The position numbers and the translations under genes are program-made. The notes beneath the pieces were generated by a model. That model was not told the DNA's origin and searched no databases. It worked only from the letters and a program-made list of their open reading frames with translations. 64,000 bases of DNA from Agriterribacter humi (GTDB lineage: Bacteria > Bacteroidota > Bacteroidia > Chitinophagales > Chitinophagaceae): assembly GCF_009192765.1 (NCBI RefSeq), contig NZ_VOHQ01000013.1:85918-149917 (forward strand). Reading direction: 5' to 3'. Of this stretch, positions 26,618 through 35,946 are shown piece by piece (the first letter of the stretch is position 1; each line of letters begins with the position of its first letter).

Positions 26618-28621
26618 TTAATGCTGCTGCAGAAGTGCTTTTGCTTTTGCTATCACATTGGCCACAGAAAAACCGTATTCTTTCATTATCTCTTTTCCGG
26701 GCGCTGATTCACCAAATTGGGTAATGCCTATTACATCACCTTCATCGGTAACATATTTGCACCATCCAATGGGCGAACCCGCTTCTACAGCCAGTCTTTT
26801 ACGGATATGCTTAGGGAAAATATTTTGTTTGTACGTTTCATTTTGTTTATCAAACAATTCCCAGCAGGGGAAGCTTACCACACGCACATTGATAGATTCC
26901 TGCTGTAGTTTTTTCTGTGCTTCCAGCAGCAGATGCACTTCACTACCGGTTCCCATTAAAATAAGCTGTGGTTCGCCTTCGCAATCAGATAAAATATAAG
27001 CGCCTTTTTCCAGTGCTGATGCTTTGGTGTATTTGTCCTGATCAATTACCGGCACATCCTGCCGGGTTAAAATGATGGCAACGGGCCCGCCTGCATGCTG
27101 CAACGCCACGCGCCAGGCCTGCACGGTTTCATTAGCGTCTGCCGGGCGTATTACCATTACATTGGGAACAGACCTTAGGCCAATCAATTGTTCCACCGGC
27201 TGATGCGTTGTGCCGTCTTCACCGAGCCCTATACTGTCATGTGTGTAAATAAAGATGGGTCTTATTTTCATGATGGCAGCAAGGCGAACCGGCGGCCGCA
27301 TATAATCGGAAAAAATAAGAAAGGTTGCGCCATAGGGAATGATTCCTTTTGTGAGTGCCATCCCGTTTAAAATGGCTCCCATTGCATGTTCCCTGATACC
27401 AAAATGGAAATTCCTTCCGCCATGATTATCGCTGCTGAACGATTGAAATCCCTCTAAATTGGTATCAGTAGAGGGAGCCAGGTCTGCGGAACCCCCAATG
27501 AGCATAGGTAATTTTGCGGCAATGGCATTCAGCATTTTGCCTGATGCTTTGCGGGTGGCTATGCCTTTTTCACCGGGTTTAAAAACGGGAAGATCATTGT
27601 CCCATCCCATGGGTAAGCTTCCACTGCTGAATAATTCGTATTCGGCGGCGTCGGCAGGATGTTGTATTTTGTATTTTTGATATAAGGCATTCCAGTCCTT
27701 TTCTTTTTGTATGCCTGCTTTGCCTTTTTCCCTGTAAAAAGTTAATACATCGTCTGCCACTGCAAAATTTTTACCAGGATCGAATCCAAAATTTTCTTTT
27801 ACCAGTTTAAGCTCATCTTCTCCCAAAGGCGAACCATGCGCCGAAGCGGTATCCACTTTATTGGGGCTGCCAAAAGCAATATGAGTTCTTACTTTAATGA
27901 GTGAAGGGCGATGCTTTTCTTTCTTTGCATTCTCAATGGCAGTGGCAATAGCTTCAATATCATTTCCATCCGCTACCGATTGCACATGCCAGCCATATGC
28001 GCGGAAGCGTTCGGCTACATCTTCATTAAAAGCCAGTGATGTTTCTCCTTCTATGGTGATGTGATTGTCATCATACAAATAAACAAGCTGTCCTAACTGC
28101 AGATGGCCAGCAATTGAAGCCGCTTCTGAAGCCACTCCTTCCATAATATCACCATCGCTGCAAATGGAATAAATGCTATAATCAAATAATTCAAAACCTG
28201 GTTTATTATAGCGCGATACAAGGTATTGCTGTGCAATGGCCATACCTACGCCGTTGGCAAAGCCTTGTCCCAGCGGGCCTGTAGTAGCTTCAATGCCGGG
28301 GCATAAACCATATTCAGGATGGCCGGCAGTTTTGCTGTGTAACTGCCTGAAATTTTTTATATCATCCATGCTCAGCGCATAACCCGTTAAGTACAAAAAA
28401 CTATATTGTAACATACACGCATGGCCGCAGGATAATATGAAGCGGTCGCGGTTTGGCCATTCCGGATTTTGCGGGTTGTAATGCATGATGTGCGACCAAA
28501 GTACATGCGCAGCGGGTGCAAGTCCCATGGGGGTGCCGGGATGGCCGGAATTGGCTTTCTGTACTGCATCGGCAGATGATACCCGTACGGTATTAATGGC
28601 TGACTGTTCTATTAACTCCAT
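26618..28621 (-). CDS. tkt: Transketolase
   Basis: 667 residues, full length. It has the TPP-binding region CSDGDIMEGVASEAASIAGH, the HGSPLG loop and the transketolase signature in GIREHAMGAILNGMAL, with substrate-binding His in ASAHGSP and THDSIGLGEDG. It transfers two-carbon units between ketose and aldose phosphates in the pentose phosphate pathway, in the cytoplasm with Mg and thiamine diphosphate. It heads a minus-strand operon with UspA and the flavin reductase. The 303-bp gap to the divergent cupin gene (28622-28924) contains no gene and no clear TAnnTTTG box on either strand. Confidence 0.95.
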   Translation of the reverse strand: MELIEQSAINTVRVSSADAVQKANSGHPGTPMGLAPAAHVLWSHIMHYNPQNPEWPNRDRFILSCGHACMLQYSFLYLTGYALSMDDIKNFRQLHSKTAGHPEYGLCPGIEATTGPLGQGFANGVGMAIAQQYLVSRYNKPGFELFDYSIYSICSDGDIMEGVASEAASIAGHLQLGQLVYLYDDNHITIEGETSLAFNEDVAERFRAYGWHVQSVADGNDIEAIATAIENAKKEKHRPSLIKVRTHIAFGSPNKVDTASAHGSPLGEDELKLVKENFGFDPGKNFAVADDVLTFYREKGKAGIQKEKDWNALYQKYKIQHPADAAEYELFSSGSLPMGWDNDLPVFKPGEKGIATRKASGKMLNAIAAKLPMLIGGSADLAPSTDTNLEGFQSFSSDNHGGRNFHFGIREHAMGAILNGMALTKGIIPYGATFLIFSDYMRPPVRLAAIMKIRPIFIYTHDSIGLGEDGTTHQPVEQLIGLRSVPNVMVIRPADANETVQAWRVALQHAGGPVAIILTRQDVPVIDQDKYTKASALEKGAYILSDCEGEPQLILMGTGSEVHLLLEAQKKLQQESINVRVVSFPCWELFDKQNETYKQNIFPKHIRKRLAVEAGSPIGWCKYVTDEGDVIGITQFGESAPGKEIMKEYGFSVANVIAKAKALLQQH

Positions 28622-28924
28622 GTTATTTGAATTTAAGAGTCCTCAAAAAAGGGAGTGTAGTATAGGGGTAATTGTTCTGAAAGTTACCACTTATTACGCA
28701 TACTAACATTAAAGCATGCTTCGCTGAGCTGGGAGTATTGCCTGTGAAATATAATAGAGGCCTGCTTTTTAGGATAGAAATAATTTTTTAAAAGAGGATT
28801 GGTTTTTGCTTTATACAGGCATCAATGCGGGAATAATGACAGGTAAGTGACAAGACGTTTATAAAAGGGGTATATGCAGACAGTGAAAAGCTTATATTTA
28901 TAGGATAATTTAAATTAATAGATT

Positions 28925-29326
28925 ATGGAAGATAAATACAATGATTCAACAGATATGAGGCCTGAAGGCGAAAGGGTGCTTGATGCGCCATTGGTAAACA
29001 TTGATATTGGCCGTTTTATCACACAAATAAAAAAGGAAGCTGCATGGGATAACAGTGACCGTAATGCTATAACGGTATACAAAACCGATGGATTAAGAAT
29101 GGTGCTGGTTGCCCTGCATGAAGGTGCGGTTATGGCAAAGCACACCGCCGCTGGAATTATTAGTGTGCAGGTACTTGAAGGAGAAATTAATTTTACTGCT
29201 GATGAACAATCGGTAATACTGAAAAAAGAACAGATGATAGCGCTGCATAAAGGTTTACCGCATAGTGTAACAGCATTAAAAGAATCGGTGTTCTTATTAA
29301 CGCTCACTACTTCTCTTGCAAAATAA
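28925..29326 (+). CDS. Cupin-domain protein
   Basis: 133 residues. The single-cupin region is recognisable in LVALHEGAVMAKHTAAGIISVQVLEGEINFTA and EQMIALHKGLPHSVTAL; the two His segments correspond to the cupin motifs. It may bind a metal or small ligand and may sense stress, as its neighbours suggest. It is the only plus-strand gene inside the transketolase/GAPDH group. Confidence 0.75.
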   Translation: MEDKYNDSTDMRPEGERVLDAPLVNIDIGRFITQIKKEAAWDNSDRNAITVYKTDGLRMVLVALHEGAVMAKHTAAGIISVQVLEGEINFTADEQSVILKKEQMIALHKGLPHSVTALKESVFLLTLTTSLAK

Positions 29327-29399
29327 AGTTCTTCTGTGAAAGACAGCACGGTTAATGTTACGGTGGTCCATAATATCAAAGCAGGCGGATAAAACGGTT

Positions 29400-30389
29400 T
29401 TATAAAGCCTGGATCTGCCGGATCATCTGGTTGGTGAACCCCCATTCATTATCGTACCATGCCATAACTTTTACCAAATCGCCATCTACAACCCTCGTCA
29501 TTTCCAAATCAACAATAGCGGCAAAAGGGCTTTGAACAATATCTGAAGAAACCAATGGTTCATTGGAAACAGCCAGCACCAGCTTGTACCTGCTGCTTTT
29601 CGATTCTTCCGATAAAATGGTATTGATTTCCTCAGCCGAAGTATTTCTCGCAGCTACAAAGGTGATGTCTGAAATGGAACCTACGGGTACGGGAGTGCGT
29701 ATAGCCACGCCGTCAAACCTGCCCTCTAACCGGGGTAGGGCTTTGGTTGTGGCAATTGCCGCGCCGGTGGAGGCGGGAGCAAGGTTTACTGCAGCGGCAC
29801 GTCCCATTCTCGGTTCTCTTTTTGAAGGAGCATCTACCAGTGTTTGAGAGGCAGTATATGCATGAACCGTATTTAAAATTGCTTTTTTTATTCCAATCCT
29901 CCGGTCTATGATCTCTATGATGGGGCCGATGTTATTGGTAGTGCAACTGGCGCACGAAAATACAGCCACTTTTCCGTCTTCGGTATTTACACCATGTAGT
30001 ACTGTTGGCGTGTTCTTGCTTTTGGTTGGTCCGGATATAACTACCGTTTTTGCACCTGCCGTTATATGTTTATCTGCATCCTCCCTGTTGGTAAAAAATC
30101 CGGTGCTTTCAATTGCCACATCTATCTCCAGCTTTTTCCATGGAAGCTGCGCCGGGTCTTTTTGAGAAAGGAAAAGGATTTTCTTATCCCTTACATGCAA
30201 ATACTCACCATCAATCTGTATATCAGTTGCATACCTGCCATACACACTGTCGTACCGCAGCAAATAGGCTGCATTGTCAATGCTCATCAGGTCGTTGATA
30301 GCCACAACTTCCAGTTCGGGAATCTCCATGATTACTTTGAGAGCAGCTCTTCCAATTCTGCCAAAGCCATTAATTGCTATTCTTTTCAT
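29400..30389 (-). CDS. Glyceraldehyde-3-phosphate dehydrogenase, type I (divergent paralogue)
   Basis: 329 residues. The NAD-binding Rossmann starts IAINGFGRIGRAALK, with Asp in VAINDL indicating NAD preference. The catalytic Cys is in SCASCTTNNIGP and the catalytic His in LNTVHAYTASQ. The C-terminal WYDNEWGF is intact. Asn replaces the common Cys after CTTN, and the S(C)ASC context differs from the usual SNASC, so this is probably a secondary isozyme rather than the glycolytic one. It is 17 bp downstream of the SPFH gene, in one operon. Confidence 0.9.
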   Translation of the reverse strand: MKRIAINGFGRIGRAALKVIMEIPELEVVAINDLMSIDNAAYLLRYDSVYGRYATDIQIDGEYLHVRDKKILFLSQKDPAQLPWKKLEIDVAIESTGFFTNREDADKHITAGAKTVVISGPTKSKNTPTVLHGVNTEDGKVAVFSCASCTTNNIGPIIEIIDRRIGIKKAILNTVHAYTASQTLVDAPSKREPRMGRAAAVNLAPASTGAAIATTKALPRLEGRFDGVAIRTPVPVGSISDITFVAARNTSAEEINTILSEESKSSRYKLVLAVSNEPLVSSDIVQSPFAAIVDLEMTRVVDGDLVKVMAWYDNEWGFTNQMIRQIQAL

Positions 30390-30406
30390 GTTGATTTATT
30401 TTTTTG

Positions 30407-31315
30407 CTATTCGGAACTGGTATGCTGGAAGTTTCTACTTTCGCCATTCCCTTCTTTCCTGAAATGTACAGGTAATACACCAGCCATATCACCAATAATA
30501 TTAACCAGTTCCGTTCCAGCAGGTATAACAATTTTGGCATTCGTTTTAAGCGAAGCCTCAAGCGTTTCTAGCTTTTTTAATAATTGGGCATTTCCTGTAA
30601 AGTATTTGTCAGCAGCTTCGTTCACTAACATAATGGCTTCTGCTTCTCCTTCGGCGTGTAATACTTTAGCTCTTTTTGAACCTTCTGCTTCTTTAATTTT
30701 TGCTCTTTTTACACCGTCAGCTACCGTTTCAGCAGCAGTGGCATAGTCAATAGCAGCTATTTTTTCATTTTCTGCTTTTACTACTTTATTCATTGTTTCC
30801 TGCACATCCCGCGGCGGGTCTATTTCTTTTAATTCGGTTCTTACTATTACAATACCCCAGCTTTCTGTTTCGTTTCGCAGGGTATTGTGCAATTCAGCAT
30901 TTATCTTGCCTCTTTCACTGTTCGCCGATCTTAAAGTAAGTGTACCTATAATATTTCTTAGCGTGGTACGGGCAAGATTAACGATCTGTAATTTGTAATT
31001 ATTCACATTGTACTGGGAGCTTTTTACGCTTTCCTCCTGTTCCAACACCCTGAAATAAACCTGTGCATCCACACTCGCATTAAGATTATCATTGGTTATA
31101 ATTTCCTGGGGCTGCGCATCCACCATCTGTTCTGTTATATTTACGATATACATTTTATCAATAAAAGGGATGATCCAATGAAAACCGGGACTGGCAAACT
31201 TGTTGTATTTTCCAAGCCTTTCAATTAAGCCCCTGTGTGTAGGTCTTACGATTTTTATTCCCGCAAAAAAGAATAAAATTACTGCTGCGATGATGATTAA
31301 TGCCGGTGATACCAT
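30407..31315 (-). CDS. SPFH-domain stomatin/paraslipin-like membrane protein (QmcA-type)
   Basis: 302 residues. It has one N-terminal membrane helix (ALIIIAAVILFFFAGI), then the SPFH domain (RPTHRGLIERLGKYN, NASVDAQVYFRV, ARTTLRNIIGTLTL) and a coiled-coil rich in Ala/Glu/Lys (AKIKEAEGSKRAKVLHAEGE). Such proteins scaffold membrane microdomains and often partner NfeD proteases; no NfeD gene is adjacent here. It precedes GAPDH in the operon. Confidence 0.9.
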   Translation of the reverse strand: MVSPALIIIAAVILFFFAGIKIVRPTHRGLIERLGKYNKFASPGFHWIIPFIDKMYIVNITEQMVDAQPQEIITNDNLNASVDAQVYFRVLEQEESVKSSQYNVNNYKLQIVNLARTTLRNIIGTLTLRSANSERGKINAELHNTLRNETESWGIVIVRTELKEIDPPRDVQETMNKVVKAENEKIAAIDYATAAETVADGVKRAKIKEAEGSKRAKVLHAEGEAEAIMLVNEAADKYFTGNAQLLKKLETLEASLKTNAKIVIPAGTELVNIIGDMAGVLPVHFRKEGNGESRNFQHTSSE

Positions 31316-31692
31316 TGTGACGCTGTTTTGTTTGTTATTAAAATAAATTACTAACTTTTATGCATTCTTCTGCTGATTTTCTCATCTCTTCCTGTGTAGC
31401 CAATGATATGCTGTAGCCATAGTTGAATTAAAAATACGTTCATATGTCATAGGGGCATATTCATCTGCTGTCTCTTTAAAAAGATATGGATGAGATAATG
31501 GCTGGAAACGCTTAGCATTCGTTTCCGGGTATGATTTGTTTTGCCCCTAAAGATAAGCTTATTATGCCTCATCTCCTTTATTTAAATAAGATGCCAGTAT
31601 AACTGCCAGTGTGAAGAGGGCCGGCATTAAAGAAAGTATACAATCTTTATTGAATCAGGTTAGATTTATTTGTTGGGTTAACCATAAAGTTT
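31316..31692. other. 377-bp intergenic gap without a supported gene
   Basis: It contains a minus-strand frame of 21 codons (31562-31627) encoding MPALFTLAVILAS... that is hydrophobic at its start, but nothing else supports it. No repeat family seen elsewhere in the window was found here. It marks the border between the metabolic cluster and the TIR/TRAFs-binding region. Confidence 0.5.
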
Positions 31693-33069
31693 TTATGCAA
31701 ATGCTTCCTGTTTATTCATCATTTCGGAGAGCTTTTGCAGTTGCTTTGTAAAGCTTTCCATCATCCACTCATCGTGTTTAACCAATGCGGCAGCGGCAGC
31801 AGCCTGTTCGTATTCCATCATTTCACCCAATCCAAAATGTGCTTCAGCTTTGTTTACCGCGATCCAGAATTTTTGTTCACTGATTATGCCTTCCTGTTCT
31901 TCGGTAACAGGAGTTATTGTTTCATCAGCATGACTTTCCATATTGCTTATCTTTTCTATGTCTTTTTTACATAATTCCAGTACTTCTCGTCGTATGCGAT
32001 TGGCCCAGACCTGGTCAGCAATTTTATCTTCCTTTTTAGGATCAAGCATTGTAGTAGTACGGAGTTGCAACAGGTAAGCCAGGTTAATGCCGTTATGCCT
32101 GTTGTGCAACAGGTAGTATCCTCTTTGATAAAGAAGGATGGCACTATTGAGGTGTTCGTCTCCCTGCCCCTCCTCGAAAAGATGCTTTTCGATTGAACCT
32201 GCAAGTGCCACGGTTTCGGGATCGTTGGTTCGGCCCAGATCTATTTTTTCAAGGAGTTCAATGGCATTGTTCAATGCTGCAATATAGTCTGGCTGTTTTG
32301 CCTGGTAAGTGGCGAGTGCCAGCCTTTGAATAAGATACGTGTTATTGGAAACAGGTGGCGATTCCCTGCCATCATGCACCATATGCAAGGCCGTTTCAAA
32401 AAGCGTTTTTGCGGCATCAAACTGTTTCTTTTGCAAAGCTTCTTCCCCCTGCTTTATTATAAAGGAAAGGGAATGATCTTCTCCGGTACTTCCGCTTTCG
32501 GCAGCATCGCTTTTTTCTGTTAATGCATCGCCAATCTGGCGCACTACCCTGTTGGCCTTTGCTTTTAAAGAAGGAGGAATAAGACCTTCAATAAAAGTAT
32601 ATACCGGGCTGTCTGGCAATTGAGTGTTTATAACGGTGTCAATGGTATCGCCCAGTAATTTTTGAAAGCGCAACACTTCAAAATAATCTATGCTGTCGCC
32701 GAGATGCGTATACCTGTTAATAACAATATGATTTACATCAAAAGGATAACCCAATAATTCTTCCGACATGATGATGGTGGTGCTTGGCTTTAAAGCATGC
32801 CGGATACCCAGTTCATAAAAGGCGTTTACGTTGGCCGTAGAAAGATCGGCTATCACAATATCTGCGGAAAGCAATTGCTGGTACATCTGCAGATCAATGG
32901 AACCCGAATGGCGGATCTCATCTGCACGTATGCAGGCAATATTTTTACTTTCCACAACTGGTTTTATAAGCGCCTGGTATGATTTGTCGAGATTTAGCTT
33001 ACGTCCCGTAGCCAAATCGGTTTTTATACCGAAACCCATTACCACGAAACATTTTTTTGCATTGGCCAT
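31693..33069 (-). CDS. Deoxyribosyltransferase-like Rossmann domain with TRAFs-binding/TPR domain (DUF4071-like), copy 1
   Basis: 458 residues. Residues about 6-165 form a nucleoside 2-deoxyribosyltransferase-like fold: CFVVMGFG, CIRADEI, SADIVIADLSTANVNAFYELGIRHA, with the family Glu at 86 (YELG). Residues about 205-370 are helical repeats with DPETVALAGSIEKH and AILLYQRGYYLL, resembling the MAP3K TRAFs-binding (DUF4071) TPR region. The same architecture occurs at 37813-39222. It is predicted to bind or cleave a nucleotide and relay the state through the TPR part. It lies 110 bp downstream of the beta-barrel gene on the same strand. The function is inference. Confidence 0.75.
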   Translation of the reverse strand: MANAKKCFVVMGFGIKTDLATGRKLNLDKSYQALIKPVVESKNIACIRADEIRHSGSIDLQMYQQLLSADIVIADLSTANVNAFYELGIRHALKPSTTIIMSEELLGYPFDVNHIVINRYTHLGDSIDYFEVLRFQKLLGDTIDTVINTQLPDSPVYTFIEGLIPPSLKAKANRVVRQIGDALTEKSDAAESGSTGEDHSLSFIIKQGEEALQKKQFDAAKTLFETALHMVHDGRESPPVSNNTYLIQRLALATYQAKQPDYIAALNNAIELLEKIDLGRTNDPETVALAGSIEKHLFEEGQGDEHLNSAILLYQRGYYLLHNRHNGINLAYLLQLRTTTMLDPKKEDKIADQVWANRIRREVLELCKKDIEKISNMESHADETITPVTEEQEGIISEQKFWIAVNKAEAHFGLGEMMEYEQAAAAAALVKHDEWMMESFTKQLQKLSEMMNKQEAFA

Positions 33070-33179
33070 ATAAATGAAATTTTATTGAAACGATTACTTA
33101 TTAAAACCAGTTATTGCAACGATGTTACCTTTGCGGGCATAAATTGAAAGTGCTTTTACATTTACAAAGTTCGGCCCTG

Positions 33180-34718
33180 TTAAAAATCAAAAATAAATCC
33201 GCCATATAATCCGCCATTTAAAATGCCTGATTTTCCCTTTCTTTTTTCATTTACCATAAGGTCATTGTCATTGATATAAGCTATCCTGAAATGTTTGATC
33301 CTGAAAGCGGCGGAAAAGCTCAATTGTTTTACAGCCAGCCCGGCAGAAAGCAATGCATTGTTAAAAGGCACATAATTTACTCCAATGGCCGCATCGTAAA
33401 AACCATCTTCCGTAAAGATCGCATCTGCCCCAAAATTGAAGCGTTGCCATTTGTAGCATGCACCCAATCCTACTGCTCTTTGGTTTTGCATATTGTAATT
33501 CTTATTTCCGCCGGCAGCAAATGCATCGGCATATAGTGTTGTGCCTGCAAGATTCATGGCATTGATACCCAACTGTAATGCATTGCTTACTTTATAACTT
33601 ACTGAAAAATCAAGATCCCATTTCTGTTTTTTGACGGTACTGTCGGTAAATATGTTGGCAGTTGATCCATTATCGTCTATGGTTATTTTAAGCAGATTGG
33701 GGATCCTGAGATCCTGCCATATAGATTTTACGGTTAATCCAACGCTTAATTTTTCATTTATCTTAACCGAAGGGGCAAGGAAAGCCGAATACTCCTTTAA
33801 CTTTACCAGGAATGAATCTATTTGTACAGTGTTGGCTTCGTTTGAAATTTTTACGTATAATGTGTTCCTGTATTCATCCTGTTGTGTATAAATAAAGCCT
33901 GCTCCTATAGAAATCCTGTCATTCAGCCTGAAATAGCCACCCAGCTTCGCGTTGTTTTTTACGTTGGTAAGCAGGCTGATATTATAAGGGGTTCTGCTTT
34001 TAACGATTGCCGAGGGATTCCAGAAAACGGTTTCCGACATATCCCGGGCCGGCGAAAAATTAAAGCCGGTATTGGCTGTTTGGGTTAATGCGGATGAAAA
34101 GAGAAATTGGCCATATTTAATTTTGCCCGGGCCCAGTTCCCTGGCCTCGAAAATTCCGGCATTGGATACGATGCCTATTATTGGCGTTAAGTTGGTTAGG
34201 AGGTTCAAAAGCGCCGGTGTTCCCACCAGGGCGGTGGCATTTGTTATTTGCCCGATACTTTGTTCGGGCTGTTGTACTATTGCGCTAAGTATACTGTCTG
34301 CCCTGAATGACGGCAGTTCTATGTCGTTGCAGTTGGCATTAAACTTCCAGTCTTTTACAGTAACATAAGATTTTGTTTTGTCGTTGTTTTTCCTGTCCTG
34401 GTCTTCGGAAATGAATACCCGTTTTACTGATTCACTGCACTGACTGCATCCCGAAACGATGTACAGGCTCACCTGCTTATCCTGGAGTTTTGCAAATGGC
34501 ACACCGGTATTGCATTCAAAATATCCCGGGGGAGTAGAGCCGGTAGTGGTAGATTTTGAGGGAATAAATGCGGGTACCACAATAATGTTTTCTGCTCCCC
34601 TGGTGGAGTTGGGGCTTTCATTCTGGCATCTTACCCTGCCTTTAATAACAAGGTTCTGACCTGAAGCAGTGCTATATAAGAACAGCAGCAAGGCAGAGCA
34701 TATAATAAAGTTTTTCAT
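33180..34718 (-). CDS. Outer-membrane beta-barrel protein of unknown function
   Basis: 512 residues with the signal peptide MKNFIICSALLLFLYSTASG. Residues 22-130 form a Cys-containing N-terminal region (CQNESPNS, SGCSQCSESVKR). From about 190 on, alternating strands such as NISLLTNVKNNAKLGGYF and YNMQNQRAVGLGACYKW continue to a terminal Phe (GGLYGGFIFDF), the usual ending of an outer-membrane barrel. Some features recall FadL/PorV-type barrels. It lies between the TIR-membrane protein and the DUF4071-like gene, which could be chance. No substrate is suggested. Confidence 0.7.
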   Translation of the reverse strand: MKNFIICSALLLFLYSTASGQNLVIKGRVRCQNESPNSTRGAENIIVVPAFIPSKSTTTGSTPPGYFECNTGVPFAKLQDKQVSLYIVSGCSQCSESVKRVFISEDQDRKNNDKTKSYVTVKDWKFNANCNDIELPSFRADSILSAIVQQPEQSIGQITNATALVGTPALLNLLTNLTPIIGIVSNAGIFEARELGPGKIKYGQFLFSSALTQTANTGFNFSPARDMSETVFWNPSAIVKSRTPYNISLLTNVKNNAKLGGYFRLNDRISIGAGFIYTQQDEYRNTLYVKISNEANTVQIDSFLVKLKEYSAFLAPSVKINEKLSVGLTVKSIWQDLRIPNLLKITIDDNGSTANIFTDSTVKKQKWDLDFSVSYKVSNALQLGINAMNLAGTTLYADAFAAGGNKNYNMQNQRAVGLGACYKWQRFNFGADAIFTEDGFYDAAIGVNYVPFNNALLSAGLAVKQLSFSAAFRIKHFRIAYINDNDLMVNEKRKGKSGILNGGLYGGFIFDF

Positions 34719-34914
34719 TAATCATGGGTTTAAAAGAATGAATAAGAATTAATATTTATCCATCATCTGCAATACATAAAACCTGAAAATACATTTGCTG
34801 TTACCCGGCACGATGTTTTGCATATAAATACCAGCAGTCTGTGCGGTGTGCTTCATGCATAATGTATTGTACTGATTATATAAAAAAGGGTCGGTTTAAA
34901 CGGTGTTTAGCGTT

Positions 34915-35721
34915 TTAGCGGGTAACCGGGTTTAAAACAAAATCTACTTTCATTTCCCGGTCATTGATTTTTACGGCAATTGTTTTATCCTCAAAATCTT
35001 TGTTCGAAGTAGTGAGTGTAACTTCATCGCCTACGGTGTAATTTTCCAGCGTTAGATTATAGGTTCCATTGGTAATGGTGGTAGCAAAGAAACGGGTACC
35101 ATCTGCATTTACTTCCGCTCCTTTAACAGGTATTTCAGCGGCGGTTTTAACCTGCCCGGTAATATGGATAACCTGAGTACCCGGTTGACCGGAAAAGAAA
35201 AAAAATCCAGGAACCGCCAATACAGCGCCTAAGATTGCAATAGTTAGTAGGATATACTTTTTCTTTTGTAAAGCCTTCGCTTTTAAAGTGCTTTGAGTAT
35301 CCTGCGTAGCTGCAGCATTTGTTATGGCATGGCCATTTATAATGGCGGTAACCGCGCTGAATAGTATTTCCAGTTCAGGGTGATCCGTTTCTCCCTTCCA
35401 TGTGTTGAGCTGAGCGGCTTCAATACGCCTGAAGGCAAGCGGAATTTTTACATCTTCCAATAAAACGGGGGCCAGGATATTCCTTTGGGCGGCATCACTG
35501 GCTTCATTTTTTACCCATTCAGAATTTACCGAACGTTGGGTCCAGATTACAATTACACACCTGGCTTTGTTTAATTCCTGCTCTATAACAGTGTCGAACC
35601 TTTGCCCCACGGGTATTTGCCTGTCCCACCAAACCGACCAGCCTTTGTGTTCCAGTGCTTCGGCAATGCCTTTTACCCTGGTCTTGTCCTCACTGGAATA
35701 ACTTATAAATATGTCAGCCAT
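34915..35721 (-). CDS. TIR-domain membrane protein with extracytoplasmic Ig-like domain
   Basis: 268 residues. The TIR domain (1-130) starts ADIFISYSSEDKTRVKG and has SVWWDRQIPVGQRF. The Glu at 73 in SEWVKNEASDA lies where catalytic Glu occurs in NAD-cleaving TIRs. After a linker, KKYILLTIAILGAVLAVPGF (about 151-170) is a single membrane helix. Then a carboxypeptidase-regulatory-like Ig fold (about 185-265, with GAEVNADGTRFFATTITNGT) is predicted in the periplasm. The topology suggests an external signal could gate a cytoplasmic NADase. It lies 225 bp downstream of the macro-TIR gene. Confidence 0.85.
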   Translation of the reverse strand: MADIFISYSSEDKTRVKGIAEALEHKGWSVWWDRQIPVGQRFDTVIEQELNKARCVIVIWTQRSVNSEWVKNEASDAAQRNILAPVLLEDVKIPLAFRRIEAAQLNTWKGETDHPELEILFSAVTAIINGHAITNAAATQDTQSTLKAKALQKKKYILLTIAILGAVLAVPGFFFFSGQPGTQVIHITGQVKTAAEIPVKGAEVNADGTRFFATTITNGTYNLTLENYTVGDEVTLTTSNKDFEDKTIAVKINDREMKVDFVLNPVTR

Positions 35722-35946
35722 ATTGCTTACAATTTATAATTGAAATAATTTCATAAGGTGGAAATAACCGAACACGCAAGCTGTTGACCCCGGCGTTAAC
35801 TCCTGTGCATTCTGAGATAATAATGAAAAGTGTCGTAAAATTTTATTATTCTGTCAATTTTAATCCCTGGTCTATACGCATGCTGTTAAGTTACAACAAT
35901 AAATGCTTAACTCCTATGCCACTGGTTTCATCAGGTTCATAATTTA

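Noticed and set aside
31562..31627. 21-codon hydrophobic minus-strand frame
   Set aside because: Too short to support, with no promoter or conservation evidence; noted in the gap entry only.
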